Positions 55,614 to 64,000 of a stretch of 64,000 nucleotides of DNA are shown one piece after another. Origin of the DNA: Nesterenkonia sp. Act20. GTDB taxonomy: Bacteria > Actinomycetota > Actinomycetes > Actinomycetales > Micrococcaceae. The stretch covers positions 1,642,391 through 1,706,390 of the forward strand of contig NZ_JADPQH010000001.1 in the NCBI RefSeq assembly GCF_019173455.1, given 5' to 3'. The position numbers were made by a program, and so were the translations under genes. Positions within the stretch are counted from its first letter, which is position 1. The number at the start of each line of letters is the position of its first letter. The notes beneath the pieces were generated by a model. That model had not been told where the DNA came from and did no database searches. It saw only the letters and a program-made list of their open reading frames with translations.

Positions 55614-56779
55614 GCGCGCTGATCGCTGGCTATGCCCGCACCCCCTTCGTCCGCTTCAACGGTGGACTGGCTTCAGTTCCCGCGACCATGCTGGGGGCCC
55701 ACGCGACAACCGCAGCGCTTGAGCGCGCTGGGATCTCGCCGGAGATCGTCCAGCGGGTCTACGCCGGGCAGGTGCTTCAGTCGGGCTCCGGGCAGAACCC
55801 GGCCCGACAATCCGCGGTCGGGGCTGGGATCAGCTTCAGGACCCCGTCGATGACGGTGAACGCGGTATGCCTGTCGGGCATGGAGGCTGTGACTGCCGGA
55901 GAACGCCTGATATCTGCAGGAGAGGCGGACGTGGTGGTTGCTCTCGGGCAGGAATCCATGTCGCTCGCCCCCCACGCGCAGACGGCACGGGCAGGAACCC
56001 GGTACGGAGCCATCGAGATGGTCGACACCCTCGAGTTGGACGGTCTCACCGACGCCTTCGAAAAGCGCTCTATGGGTTCCTCTACCGAAGATGGGAATAC
56101 GACCAGAGGAATCTCCCGAACGGCTCAGGACGAGTGGGCCGCCCGTTCACACAGGCTCGCCGCAGCCGCAGAGTCTTTCCACGCCGCAGAGATCTCCCCC
56201 TACACGCTGGTCACCCGAAAGGGCGAAGTCCTCGTCTCATCCGACGACGGAGTCCGACCCAACACCACGATGGCGACTCTGAACAAGTTGCGTCCGGCCT
56301 TCAGCCGTGAAGGCACCATCACCGCCGGGAACTCCTCTCAGATCACCGACGGTGCGGCTGCACTGGTTCTTGTCAGTCCCAAGGCAGCAGAAACTCTCGG
56401 AATCACGCCACTGGCAGAGGTGATCTCCCACTCCATGGTGGCGGGGCCGGGAGTAGCGCTGCATGATCAACCTGCCGATGCCATCCGCGCAGCGTTGGCC
56501 GGAACGCATCTGACGCCCTCCGACCTGGCGGTCGTGGAGATCAATGAAGCTTTCGCAGCGGTCGCCGTCCAGTCGACCGAGTCCCTGGGGGTCGACCTCT
56601 CGATCGTCAACCCGAAGGGTGGCGCGATAGCGCTTGGCCACCCGATCGGCGCATCAGGCGCTCGTCTAATCGGCACCCTTGCCCGGCAGCTGGCAGAGAC
56701 AGGTTCCGGAGCTCTCGGCGCGGCAGGAATCTGCGGGGGCGGAGGACAGGGCAGCGCGGTGATCTTGCGAGCGTCGTGA
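55610..56779 (+). CDS. Thiolase (acetyl-CoA acetyltransferase/beta-ketoadipyl-CoA thiolase)
   Basis: 389 aa with nucleophile Cys87 in VNAVCLSGM, His in [11 protein letters not shown] and second Cys in GICGGGGQG. Cleaves the 3-oxoacyl-CoA made by ScoAB to acetyl-CoA plus a shorter acyl-CoA; acetoacetyl-CoA is the simplest substrate, given the FAH-type hydrolase in the same island, with 3-oxoadipyl-CoA as alternative. The 246-base gap to the LysR gene holds no clear terminator. Confidence 0.92.
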   Translation: MSALIAGYARTPFVRFNGGLASVPATMLGAHATTAALERAGISPEIVQRVYAGQVLQSGSGQNPARQSAVGAGISFRTPSMTVNAVCLSGMEAVTAGERLISAGEADVVVALGQESMSLAPHAQTARAGTRYGAIEMVDTLELDGLTDAFEKRSMGSSTEDGNTTRGISRTAQDEWAARSHRLAAAAESFHAAEISPYTLVTRKGEVLVSSDDGVRPNTTMATLNKLRPAFSREGTITAGNSSQITDGAAALVLVSPKAAETLGITPLAEVISHSMVAGPGVALHDQPADAIRAALAGTHLTPSDLAVVEINEAFAAVAVQSTESLGVDLSIVNPKGGAIALGHPIGASGARLIGTLARQLAETGSGALGAAGICGGGGQGSAVILRAS

Positions 56780-57025
56780 AAAAAACCAGCTCCCTGCGGG
56801 TTGGTTGAGACCGGATCTAGTTATTTCCGACTGCCATAGAACACCAGTCCCCGACGTGGAACCGTGCTCGTAATTCTAAGACGGGAGGAAATATCAGCAA
56901 CAGTCGCACGGGGCACGCAAGTGGGCGGAGATGATCAAAACCAGCTGCGTCAAACTCGCGGCACTCTCCCTCTGCAGGACACTGATAGCATCGGTCATCG
57001 TCGGCATCAGGAGGTGGCGTAGATC

Positions 57026-57973
57026 ATGGGTGCTCATGAACGGGTCTCTCGTCTTGATCTCAACCTACTCGTCGCCCTGGACGCTCTCCTTACGGAGAAG
57101 AGCGTGACTCGCGCAGCAGAACGGCTTCACCTCAGCCAGCCAGCACTGAGCGCCTCCCTCGGGCGCCTCAGGCGAGATTTTGGCGATGAAATTCTGACCC
57201 GCCAGGGGAATTCATACCACCTGACGCCATTAGCTGAACGCCTCAAGGAACACACCACGACCGCCCTCGAGGCGGCCCAGAGGGTCTTCGAGCTCACGCC
57301 TCATCGTCGTCCCGCGCAATCTACCCGCGAGTTCTCCCTGTACGGCTCCGACTACGGAATTGCCATGATTGGGGCTCAGGTTTCGCGGCGCATGGCGGAG
57401 ACAGCACCTCACGCCCGAGTCCGCATGCGTCTCCACAACCCGACGATCGTTGAGGACGCGGCACATCAGCTGCGCTCGGTCGACGGCATCATTCTTCCCC
57501 ACGGGTTCCTGTCCGGGCTCTCCCATTGCGACCTGTGGCAGGACGAGTGGGTGATTCTCGCCGCGGCCGATAACCCGCACATCACGGCTCAGCTGACCTT
57601 GGACATGCTTGCTGCTTGCCCGTGGGTAGTAACCTATCTGACCCGCTCGGCCTTCACTGCGGCCAACCGCCAGATGCAACATCTGGGACTCGAACTTCGA
57701 GTCGAGGCTGTGGTTGAGAGCTTCCTTGCCCTGCCAAACTTCGTGCGGAGGACGCAGCGGCTAGCTGTGGTGCATAGAGGGATAGCCGAGCGGTTGCCAC
57801 TGCACGGTCTGGAGCTCCATCCACTGCCCTTCGATGTTCCGCCAGTGATGTCCGCCCTGTGGTGGCATCCCGTGTACGACGACGACCCGGAGCACCGCTG
57901 GTTCCGCGAAGTGCTTCAGGACGCCGCCGCGGACGTCGAACCGTCCAGGGAATCAGCGCTCGACGCCGACTGA
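57026..57973 (+). CDS. LysR-family regulator, NodD/LinR-like
   Basis: 315 aa. N-terminal HTH with LDLNLLVALDALLTEKSVTRAAERLHLSQPALSASLGRLR (residues about 9-48) and a periplasmic-binding-like effector domain. The fold beginning with REFSLYGSDYGIAMIG matches the NodD/LinR branch, whose inducers are often flavonoids or other aromatics. AGGAGG precedes the ATG. Converges on the GMC gene with a 21-base overlap of 3' ends; a natural candidate for controlling the minus-strand C-glycoside operon. Confidence 0.9.
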   Translation: MGAHERVSRLDLNLLVALDALLTEKSVTRAAERLHLSQPALSASLGRLRRDFGDEILTRQGNSYHLTPLAERLKEHTTTALEAAQRVFELTPHRRPAQSTREFSLYGSDYGIAMIGAQVSRRMAETAPHARVRMRLHNPTIVEDAAHQLRSVDGIILPHGFLSGLSHCDLWQDEWVILAAADNPHITAQLTLDMLAACPWVVTYLTRSAFTAANRQMQHLGLELRVEAVVESFLALPNFVRRTQRLAVVHRGIAERLPLHGLELHPLPFDVPPVMSALWWHPVYDDDPEHRWFREVLQDAAADVEPSRESALDAD

Positions 57974-59518
57974 GTGCGCCAGGCGCCTAGCGCCTCGTAC
58001 GGCCAGGGCCACGCTCATGAGGGTTGGGTTCATGCTCGTGGCGGTGGGAATCACACCATTTCCGCCGACGAACAGGTTGTTGAAGCCCCACACTGTCGAC
58101 CAGGGGTCGGCGACGCTGGCGCCATCGTCTTCCTCCCCCAATCTCGTGGTGCCCTGGTAGTGCAGACTGGACCCTGCTGGCATCAACCGTGGCTCCGCCA
58201 CAAAATGGCCCAGGGCGGCCCCTGCCCGCCGGAGACGACGAGTTGCTTCCTCGATCTCTGCACCCTCGATATCGGTGAGTGAATACCGGATGGTCATCTT
58301 GGGGAAGCCGAGGTAGTCCTTGAGCTCGTCGTCGAATATCACCCCATCTTCGACACGGGGTCGCTTCCGCAGCCCGAAACCCATATTGACGAAACCCCAA
58401 GGATTGCCGCAGAACGGGGAGTCTTCCGGCAGACGAAACGGAGGCTCTTCTGAGTACATAATCTGTGCGGAGAATGGGTGATCCGGCTCCGAGAATGGGA
58501 TCCGTTTGACCGCCGCCACGGGATCAGCGTGACGGGCGCGGTGAGCGAGCTCAGTGTCTCGTTGCTCCTCGGTCAAGAACTCCCGCAAAGTCTCCCCCTC
58601 GAGTGCGACGGTGGACACGACTACCGGATGCTCAGTGAGGTACCTACCAAGGGCCTGAGGTCGGATCCCAGAGTGCCAGAGGAGTTGCGGAGTGCGGAAG
58701 GCATCGGCTGCGACCACGACGGCGTCGGCAGCGACGTCCTCTGTCTCCCCAGTGCGCAGGTCCTCAACTTTCACGCCATGAACTCGCCCATCCTCATGGA
58801 GGACCTCCCGGACCAACGTCAGATCACGGAGCCGAAACCTGCGAGAGAGCGGATGCGACGACTCGATGAGTGGTCCAAGGACTGCGTCAACGCCTGCCCA
58901 CCGCATGGAGCCATCTGGCTGCGGGTCCCCTGCAACTGGCAAGGTGCTCACGCCTCGCCCATCGGGAAGCTCATCGTTGAACTCGCGTTCGAGTACTTTC
59001 TGCAGCGCCTTCGCTATCGGGGAATCCTCGAAGGGAGCCGTGCGCACATGGAGGAGCTCCTCGGCAACATCCAGGAGCTCGCCCCACTCACTGTCATCGA
59101 CAAAGGCGACACGTTCACTGTCAGCAGGCCGAGGTGTGGCACAGGTCCAATGCACGCCCTGACCGCCCACGTTCGACGACGCGGCGGCAGCCGGGAAGTC
59201 TGTGGCCTCTACTGCACCCTTACCCCCGTAATCCAACAGGAAAGTTCCTTGACGTGCCGTGAAGCTGCCTTCGACGACCGTGTCCTCAGGAATTCCAAGC
59301 GCTGCCCGATGCTCACCAGCCAGAGGCCCCTGTGACTTCGTCCTAGCCTCCGCCTTGGCCGTGGGATCCGACAGATTTCGCACGTTTTCTCCGGCAGTGG
59401 AGGTGAGCTGCGGTCCAGCCTCAAACATCATGACTTGAATGTCCGGGGTGGTCTCCAAGAGAATTCGCGCGTAGGTGGCCCCGATTGGTCCGCTTCCGAC
59501 GATGCAGATGGTCTTCAT
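57953..59518 (-). CDS. GMC flavoenzyme, pyranose oxidase/C-glycoside 3-oxidase type
   Basis: 521 aa. FAD-binding GSGPIG (8-13); GGQGVHWTCATP (119-129), where His123 matches the His that carries covalent FAD in pyranose oxidases; catalytic His about 453 in SSLHYQGTTRLG and Asn about 497 in TSMNPTLMS. The HWTCATP motif separates this group from glucose and choline oxidases. CarA of soil actinobacteria belongs here and oxidises C3 of the sugar in C-glycosides, the step needed before C-C cleavage. Last gene of the operon; its ATG overlaps the MFS stop by four bases. Cytoplasmic, no signal peptide. Confidence 0.88.
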   Translation of the reverse strand: MKTICIVGSGPIGATYARILLETTPDIQVMMFEAGPQLTSTAGENVRNLSDPTAKAEARTKSQGPLAGEHRAALGIPEDTVVEGSFTARQGTFLLDYGGKGAVEATDFPAAAASSNVGGQGVHWTCATPRPADSERVAFVDDSEWGELLDVAEELLHVRTAPFEDSPIAKALQKVLEREFNDELPDGRGVSTLPVAGDPQPDGSMRWAGVDAVLGPLIESSHPLSRRFRLRDLTLVREVLHEDGRVHGVKVEDLRTGETEDVAADAVVVAADAFRTPQLLWHSGIRPQALGRYLTEHPVVVSTVALEGETLREFLTEEQRDTELAHRARHADPVAAVKRIPFSEPDHPFSAQIMYSEEPPFRLPEDSPFCGNPWGFVNMGFGLRKRPRVEDGVIFDDELKDYLGFPKMTIRYSLTDIEGAEIEEATRRLRRAGAALGHFVAEPRLMPAGSSLHYQGTTRLGEEDDGASVADPWSTVWGFNNLFVGGNGVIPTATSMNPTLMSVALAVRGARRLAHSVGVER

Positions 59519-61068
59519 ATCCTTGAGTCCGATTCCTTTGTTGAGTCACGAGTGGTCATGTTTTCGGTTGCTGCCAGTGCGTCCCGCGGCAGCAGGGCGG
59601 CAGTTACGACCCCAAGGGCGTAGACGCCGGCGAGCGCAAAAAAGACGGTGGAGAGCACCTCGTCGTATGCGTAGGCGATCATTGCTTGGTCCGCCTCGCT
59701 AGCGCCAGCGAGCTGCGCGGGAGTCAGACCAGCTTCAACAAGTCGATCCGGAAGAAGCGAGACCACCCCGGAGCCGATCATGCTTCCGACGAACCCTCCC
59801 CCGGCTGCCGCGCACACCTGGCGCACCAGATTCACCACGGCCGTAGACGCACCCACCTCCCTTGCCGGCACTGCCGATTGCGCAACGGCGACAATGATGT
59901 TCATGAAACAGCCCGTGCCGATGCCGACCAGCGCCATCGCGACCATCGGCGCAGCCAATGATGTCGACGGCGGGATCAGCGCCATCGCAAGCAAGCCCAT
60001 CGACGCTATGGCTGTACCGATGAGGGGATATCTCCTGTATCTCCCCGTGCGTCCAACCAGCCACCCTGTCGCCAGCGACGTCACCAGCATTCCGAACACC
60101 GTGGCGATCGGGACGAGCCCAGACATGGTCGGTGGAACCAGAAATGCCATCTGTATGTATGTCGGGACGTAGGCCACAACAGAAAAGAAGCCGATGCCCA
60201 TCACGGCGGCCAGGATCGCCGCCAGCACCACGCCCCGCTCTGTGAGCACAGATAACGGGATTAACCGGTGCTCAAGACGTCGTTCTCGCAAGATCCACGC
60301 GCCGCCGGCCAGCAGAACGACAACAGCCGCTACCCCCACCTGCGGTTGCCAGACGCTCTCCCCCCACCATGTAATTAGGAGGATCAGTGAGACAGAGGAG
60401 ACCATGAACAGCAGGACACTCAATGGGTCGATACGAACAGTTCGGTCGCCGGAGATCTGAGGGATAAAGGCCCAAGCCCCAAGGACAGCGAGGGCGCCGA
60501 GCGGGACATTGATCCAGAAGATCCAGGGCCACCCCCAGTTCTCAGTGATCAGACCGCCAAGGACTGGTCCAACGACGATGGCCACTGGAAAGGCTGCACC
60601 CACGATGCTCAGGTACTTGGCCCGCTGCTGGGGAGGCGCCACAAAGGCAATGATCGTCTGAGACATCAGTTGCATTGCGGCCGCTCCAGAGCCCTGTATG
60701 ACCCGTGCCGCCACAAGCTGCGGCAATGACTGGGCGAACCCGCACAGCAGTGAGGCCGTCACGAAGATCACGAGACCGGTGACGAAGATTCTACGAACGC
60801 CCCAACGATCCCCCAACCGGCCCAGCACGGGCAGTAGGACGGCCGCAGACATCGTGTAGGAGACGACGATCCAGCTCAGTTGCTCGACGGCTCCTAGCTC
60901 TCCCGCGATCGTCGACAATGCCGTGGAGACGATCGTGTGGTCGATCGCCCCCAGGAACGCTGCCCCGAGGAGGGTCAAGATCACCACGCGAAGTCGCCAA
61001 GGCGACAGGCGTTCGACGTCCCGGACAGCGTGTTCACCACGCAAGGGCGCTCCTCCGTATGAGGTCAT
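59515..61068 (-). CDS. MFS transporter, DHA2 (14-helix) family
   Basis: About 517 aa with 14 hydrophobic segments. TM1 holds LGAIDHTIVSTALSTIA, motif A is GRLGDRWGVRR and motif C GPVLGGLITENWGWPWIFWINVP split after residue 190. DHA2 members are mostly drug exporters, but in this operon import of the glycoside or export of a toxic aglycone are both possible. ATG 61068 is used, overlapping the deglycosidase gene by 35 bases; an upstream in-frame start at 61116 overlaps more. Confidence 0.88.
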   Translation of the reverse strand: MTSYGGAPLRGEHAVRDVERLSPWRLRVVILTLLGAAFLGAIDHTIVSTALSTIAGELGAVEQLSWIVVSYTMSAAVLLPVLGRLGDRWGVRRIFVTGLVIFVTASLLCGFAQSLPQLVAARVIQGSGAAAMQLMSQTIIAFVAPPQQRAKYLSIVGAAFPVAIVVGPVLGGLITENWGWPWIFWINVPLGALAVLGAWAFIPQISGDRTVRIDPLSVLLFMVSSVSLILLITWWGESVWQPQVGVAAVVVLLAGGAWILRERRLEHRLIPLSVLTERGVVLAAILAAVMGIGFFSVVAYVPTYIQMAFLVPPTMSGLVPIATVFGMLVTSLATGWLVGRTGRYRRYPLIGTAIASMGLLAMALIPPSTSLAAPMVAMALVGIGTGCFMNIIVAVAQSAVPAREVGASTAVVNLVRQVCAAAGGGFVGSMIGSGVVSLLPDRLVEAGLTPAQLAGASEADQAMIAYAYDEVLSTVFFALAGVYALGVVTAALLPRDALAATENMTTRDSTKESDSRI

Positions 61069-62533
61069 GCTGCCGACGGACGAGCTCCAACGAATCAACT
61101 TCGCCCAGATCGGCAAAAGCGTGGCCCTCCCACTCGGAGGAGAACCATCCCCGGAAGCCCGCGTCCGAAAAAGTCCGGACGAGCTCGGGATAATCGATCG
61201 CGGGCTCCTGGCCCCTCTCGTCTATGTCGTAGAACTTTGCGTGAACGTGCATGATCTGAGGCATAATTTCTCGCCACTCTTCGACGTCGACGTGTCCCTG
61301 CATATTGAAGGCCAGTCGGGCGAACGGGCCCAGTGTGGCGGGGTCTACTCCTCGAGAACCTAGATACTCGATGAACTCCTCCTGTCTGGACTGTATCGGT
61401 TCGTCAGTCGCCCAGATCTCCTGAAGCCGATTCAGCGCCTTTTGGTCGAGGCCCATACGGCCCATAGTGCGCAGGAGGGTCGGTGCCATGCTGTGCATGG
61501 TCGAGGAGAAGTCCGCGACGAACCCGAGTAGCGGCGAGTCCAACTCTTCGTAAAGCTCGCGCACTCGCTGGATGGGTTCGGAATTCGGACCATTCGGGGC
61601 GTGTATCTCGTATGCCATTTTGAGCTCAAGCTCCTCCGCGAGGGGCAACAAACGACGCAGCAGCTCAGGTTTGGCAGACTGGATGCGCACCAAGGGGAAG
61701 CTCAGGCGGTGGGCCGATTCGAACAGCCGCTTCGTGAAATCAAATTCCTCGTCCGGAGTCATGTCCCGATCGTTGCGTCGCCCCATGTCCAGATTTGCCC
61801 CGAACGCAGTCGCGGTGAAGCCGTAGCGATCGAAGGTGTCCCTCCATCGGTCTACGAACTCGTCGGTGACGTCAGGATAGGTCCGGAGCGTCTGGGAGCC
61901 CACGATCTCGATGCCGGGCCCAATCCCCAGCTTCGCAACACGGTCTAACACCGAATCCATGTCCAGCCATCCCGCGACGAGCTCAGCGGTGGCGGAATAC
62001 AACGTCAGCCCGAGCCCGAACGGCAGCTCCACACTTCCGGCCGCCTTCTCCTGTGGCACTTCCGGCCGGTCTATGGCAGACGCGTTCCGTGATGCTCCGT
62101 TCTGCCTCTCCCCGTCAGCTGTCACGACCATCTCCTGCGCGACGCTGACATGGTTAGGCACGTAAACCCCGGGCTTCTCTTCGTTGCCCGGCGCAATCTG
62201 CATGTACGGCAGACGGAGTTCCATGGCGAGGTCGATCTCGTAGGCAGTTCCTTCAGAGGAGGGCTCAAGCCGCGGTATCACGAGCAGGGGATGGTCACCT
62301 ACGAACCAAAGGACGTCCCACCGTTCGGGCAGTTCATGAACCGGATAGGTCTGACCGTCCAGCTCGAGGTACAGGTCCTCGCCAGGGACGGCTTCCCCAT
62401 CCACGCTGACGCGTACTGTCTGAACCGAAGAAAGCCAGAGGCTGCGGTACCACGGTAGCTGCAGTTCGAGCGCCAGCCCCTTCTCATGGGGGTGGAGGCT
62501 TGAGTCTGTGATGAGAACGTCGTGCGTGGCCAT
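61034..62533 (-). CDS. Fused C-glycoside deglycosidase (beta-subunit domain + TIM-barrel alpha-subunit domain)
   Basis: 499 aa. Residues 1-140 resemble the small beta subunit of C-glycoside deglycosidases (DUF6379/CGDB): LQLPWYRSLWLSSVQTVRVS, LPERWDVLWFVGDHPLL and MELRLPYMQIAPG. A Ser/Asn/Glu-rich linker (about 140-166) leads to a xylose-isomerase-like barrel (about 167-499) with metal ligands Glu309 (AYEIHAPN), Asp341 (FVADFSS), His431 (HVHAKFYD) and Glu467 (SSEWEGHA), as in the alpha subunits DfgA/CarB. Those enzymes are known to me as two-gene heteromers; here both are one chain in reverse order. Expected reaction: cleavage of the C-C bond in a 3-oxo-C-glycoside. AAGGAG nine bases before the ATG. 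Confidence 0.82.
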   Translation of the reverse strand: MATHDVLITDSSLHPHEKGLALELQLPWYRSLWLSSVQTVRVSVDGEAVPGEDLYLELDGQTYPVHELPERWDVLWFVGDHPLLVIPRLEPSSEGTAYEIDLAMELRLPYMQIAPGNEEKPGVYVPNHVSVAQEMVVTADGERQNGASRNASAIDRPEVPQEKAAGSVELPFGLGLTLYSATAELVAGWLDMDSVLDRVAKLGIGPGIEIVGSQTLRTYPDVTDEFVDRWRDTFDRYGFTATAFGANLDMGRRNDRDMTPDEEFDFTKRLFESAHRLSFPLVRIQSAKPELLRRLLPLAEELELKMAYEIHAPNGPNSEPIQRVRELYEELDSPLLGFVADFSSTMHSMAPTLLRTMGRMGLDQKALNRLQEIWATDEPIQSRQEEFIEYLGSRGVDPATLGPFARLAFNMQGHVDVEEWREIMPQIMHVHAKFYDIDERGQEPAIDYPELVRTFSDAGFRGWFSSEWEGHAFADLGEVDSLELVRRQHDLIRRSALAW

Positions 62534-62557
62534 GGGTTGCTTCTCCTTATGGATGAT

Positions 62558-63532
62558 TCAGGTTTCGTGTCGTGCAGGTGCGACGGAACGTGCGCTGCGG
62601 AGGGGCGGTGCAGATCGGGCGTGCCCAACAATGTTGGTGATCTCTCCAACGCCTTCGACCCACAGAGTGACCACGTCGCCCTGCTTCAGGGGCGGGGGTT
62701 CCATCACTCCGCTGCGTCCCCAGAGTTCGGCCAGACAGCCCCCGTTGCCGACGGTGCCTGATCCGAGGACGTCACCGGGGCGGACGACAGAGTCGCGCGA
62801 GGCATAGGCGACGAGTTCCGGGAATGTCCATCCCATGTGCAGGAACGTGTCGTGGCCGACCCTCACACCATTGACGAACGCTTCGGCCTTCAGTGGGAGC
62901 AGCCCCTCCGGAGTGCGCCGGGGGTGGAGCTCATCCGCCGTGACGATCCATGGCCCGAGGGTGGTGGCGAAGTCTTTTCCCTTACACGGACCGAGGCGCA
63001 CCCGCATCTCCCTGCTCTGCAGATCACGGGCCGACCAGTCATTCATGACGACGTAGCCGAAGATGTGCCCGTCCGCCTCCTCGGGGGTTAGAGACACGCC
63101 GCTAGAACCGGCGACTCCGCCGACCACAGCAGCCAGCTCGAGCTCGAAGTCCAACCTGTCTGTCATCGGGGGCCGTAAAAGATCTCCGCTACCAAGAATC
63201 GTGTGCGGGTTGGCAAAATAGTAGGTGGGGGCCTCGTACCATTCAGGTACAACTTCGCTGCGGCCATCGACGGCGGCGCTCACCCCCTCGACATGCTCCT
63301 CGAAGGCCACGAAGTCGCGCACCGAAGTGGGCTCGAGGGGAGACGTGAGCGTCACCTGACGCAAGGGTGTCGGCGGCGCCGACGCAACCTGGTCTCTGAC
63401 GCTGTCGACTAGAGCCAGCCCATCGATGAAGAGTTGGCGCATCGTGATGCCGCCCGGAAAGGGAACGACACCCCCGTCGCGAATGAAGCCTTCTTCGAGA
63501 CGTCCGTCATTCCACCATCGTCCCAGTCTCAT
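62558..63532 (-). CDS. Fumarylacetoacetate hydrolase (FAH)-family protein
   Basis: 324 aa. FAH fold with RDFVAFEEHV (Asp73, catalytic His80), metal Glu130/Glu132 in DFELELA and Asp165 in MNDWSARDLQ, then GKDFATTLGPW. Full-length N-terminal region supports the FAH/2-keto-acid hydrolase type, cleaving C-C bonds of acylpyruvates or fumarylacetoacetate. Products such as acetoacetate would go to ScoAB and thiolase. Overlaps the upstream amidohydrolase gene by four bases (63529-63532). Confidence 0.88.
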   Translation of the reverse strand: MRLGRWWNDGRLEEGFIRDGGVVPFPGGITMRQLFIDGLALVDSVRDQVASAPPTPLRQVTLTSPLEPTSVRDFVAFEEHVEGVSAAVDGRSEVVPEWYEAPTYYFANPHTILGSGDLLRPPMTDRLDFELELAAVVGGVAGSSGVSLTPEEADGHIFGYVVMNDWSARDLQSREMRVRLGPCKGKDFATTLGPWIVTADELHPRRTPEGLLPLKAEAFVNGVRVGHDTFLHMGWTFPELVAYASRDSVVRPGDVLGSGTVGNGGCLAELWGRSGVMEPPPLKQGDVVTLWVEGVGEITNIVGHARSAPPLRSARSVAPARHET

Positions 63533-64000
63533 GTACTGGCCTCCTGGGTCTCGACGTCGACGAGGGCACCCGAGAAGGGAACCAGTTCAGCTGCGTTTTC
63601 GCTGAGAACGCTGCGGGTCTCATCGTCGCCCAAGTCTGCGGCCAGCACGGCTGAGACTGGATCCTCGCAACCCATGTCGAACGGGTAATCACTGCCCATG
63701 AGGACGCGGTCCGCCCCGACGATCGAGATCAGGTGCCGCAGCGCTGCGGAGTCGTGCACGACGCTGTCGAACCATAGGCGTCGCAGGTAGCTCGAAGGCG
63801 GCTCGGCGCACCCTTGAGCCTCCGGTCGGAGGTGCCAGGCCCGGTCGGAGCGTCCAATGGAGCTCGGGAGATACCCACCACCGTGCGCGGCGATCACTTT
63901 CAAACCCAGGTGCCGATCCAAGACCCCAGCGAAGATCAGATGGGACAGAGCCACCGCGTTCTCGGTGAGCTGACCCACCGTGTTTGACAGGTAGAACCGG
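63529..64000 (-). CDS. Amidohydrolase, ACMSD-like (C-terminal part)
   Basis: The last 157 codons of a gene that continues beyond the window; the frame is open to base 64000 (RFYLSNTVGQLTENAVALSHLIF), so the GTG at 63978 is internal. Amidohydrolase-2 signatures: LSHLIFAGVLDRHLGLKVIAAHGGG with the metal-site His, SDRAWH, and the metal Asp in RVLMGSDYPF. Family members include aminocarboxymuconate-semialdehyde decarboxylase and gamma-resorcylate decarboxylase, which fits decarboxylation or hydrolysis of an aromatic or ring-cleavage acid. Overlaps the FAH gene by ATGA. Confidence 0.85.
   Translation of the reverse strand, partial: RFYLSNTVGQLTENAVALSHLIFAGVLDRHLGLKVIAAHGGGYLPSSIGRSDRAWHLRPEAQGCAEPPSSYLRRLWFDSVVHDSAALRHLISIVGADRVLMGSDYPFDMGCEDPVSAVLAADLGDDETRSVLSENAAELVPFSGALVDVETQEAST

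Noticed and set aside
61069-61116. Upstream start for the MFS transporter giving 533 residues
   Set aside because: The extra 16 residues are hydrophilic and antisense-like, overlapping the deglycosidase gene further; ATG 61068 gives the usual short DHA2 N-terminus.

Overview
The window is high-GC actinobacterial chromosome. Codon usage, gene families and the acidic proteins fit the Micrococcales. A complete ectoine operon (ectABC) next to cytochrome bd and plant-polysaccharide genes suggests a salt-tolerant member close to Micrococcaceae such as Nesterenkonia; the genus is inference. Genes were called from reading frame, start context and family motifs seen in the translations; no database search was run.

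Layout. 1-16.4 kb is a carbohydrate block: the 3' part of xylulokinase; a GH3 glycosidase with an ABC sugar importer (two permeases, lipoprotein SBP) on the minus strand; then an acid-sugar operon (xylose-isomerase-like TIM barrel, 3-hydroxyacyl-CoA-dehydrogenase-like enzyme, GntP permease, a second SBP paralogous to the first); then a DhaK-DhaL kinase, a TPI-family isomerase, a SorC regulator and RpiB, a set matching actinobacterial erythrulose/erythritol pathways. 16.5-26 kb is housekeeping (dps, serS, diacylglycerol kinase, pheA, rhodanese, amidase, csbD, nucleobase permease) plus a secreted GH10 xylanase. 26.2-30.4 kb carries ectABC, a MsmK/UgpC-type ATPase that could energise the ATPase-less importer, and a 24-residue membrane peptide. 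30.5-36.5 kb is cydABDC. 36.7-43.6 kb holds a LolD/FtsX-type ABC transporter, a cyclodeaminase-like protein and a two-component system. 43.6-52.9 kb has a GDPD phosphodiesterase, a Cof phosphatase, a PfkB kinase, thiOSGF and an FdhF/YdeP-type molybdopterin oxidoreductase.

At 52.93 kb there is a 3' tRNA-Gly(CCC) fragment followed by a decayed tyrosine recombinase end: an attachment-site scar. Everything to its right (53.3-64 kb and beyond) looks like an acquired catabolic island: an IclR regulator, a 3-oxoacid CoA-transferase pair and thiolase, a LysR regulator, and a tightly overlapping minus-strand operon encoding an ACMSD-type amidohydrolase, an FAH-family hydrolase, a single-chain fusion of the two C-glycoside deglycosidase subunits, an MFS transporter and a pyranose-oxidase-like GMC flavoenzyme. 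The genes read as a route in which a C-glycoside is oxidised at sugar C3, its C-C glycosidic bond is cleaved, the aglycone is broken down to an FAH substrate, and the resulting 3-oxoacid goes to acetyl-CoA. The fused deglycosidase is the most unusual item in the window.

Regulatory signals stand out: one operator-like element over the -35 box of three carbohydrate promoters; tandem inverted repeats in front of cydA; and a palindrome shared by the two-component operon and the ABC transporter it probably controls.
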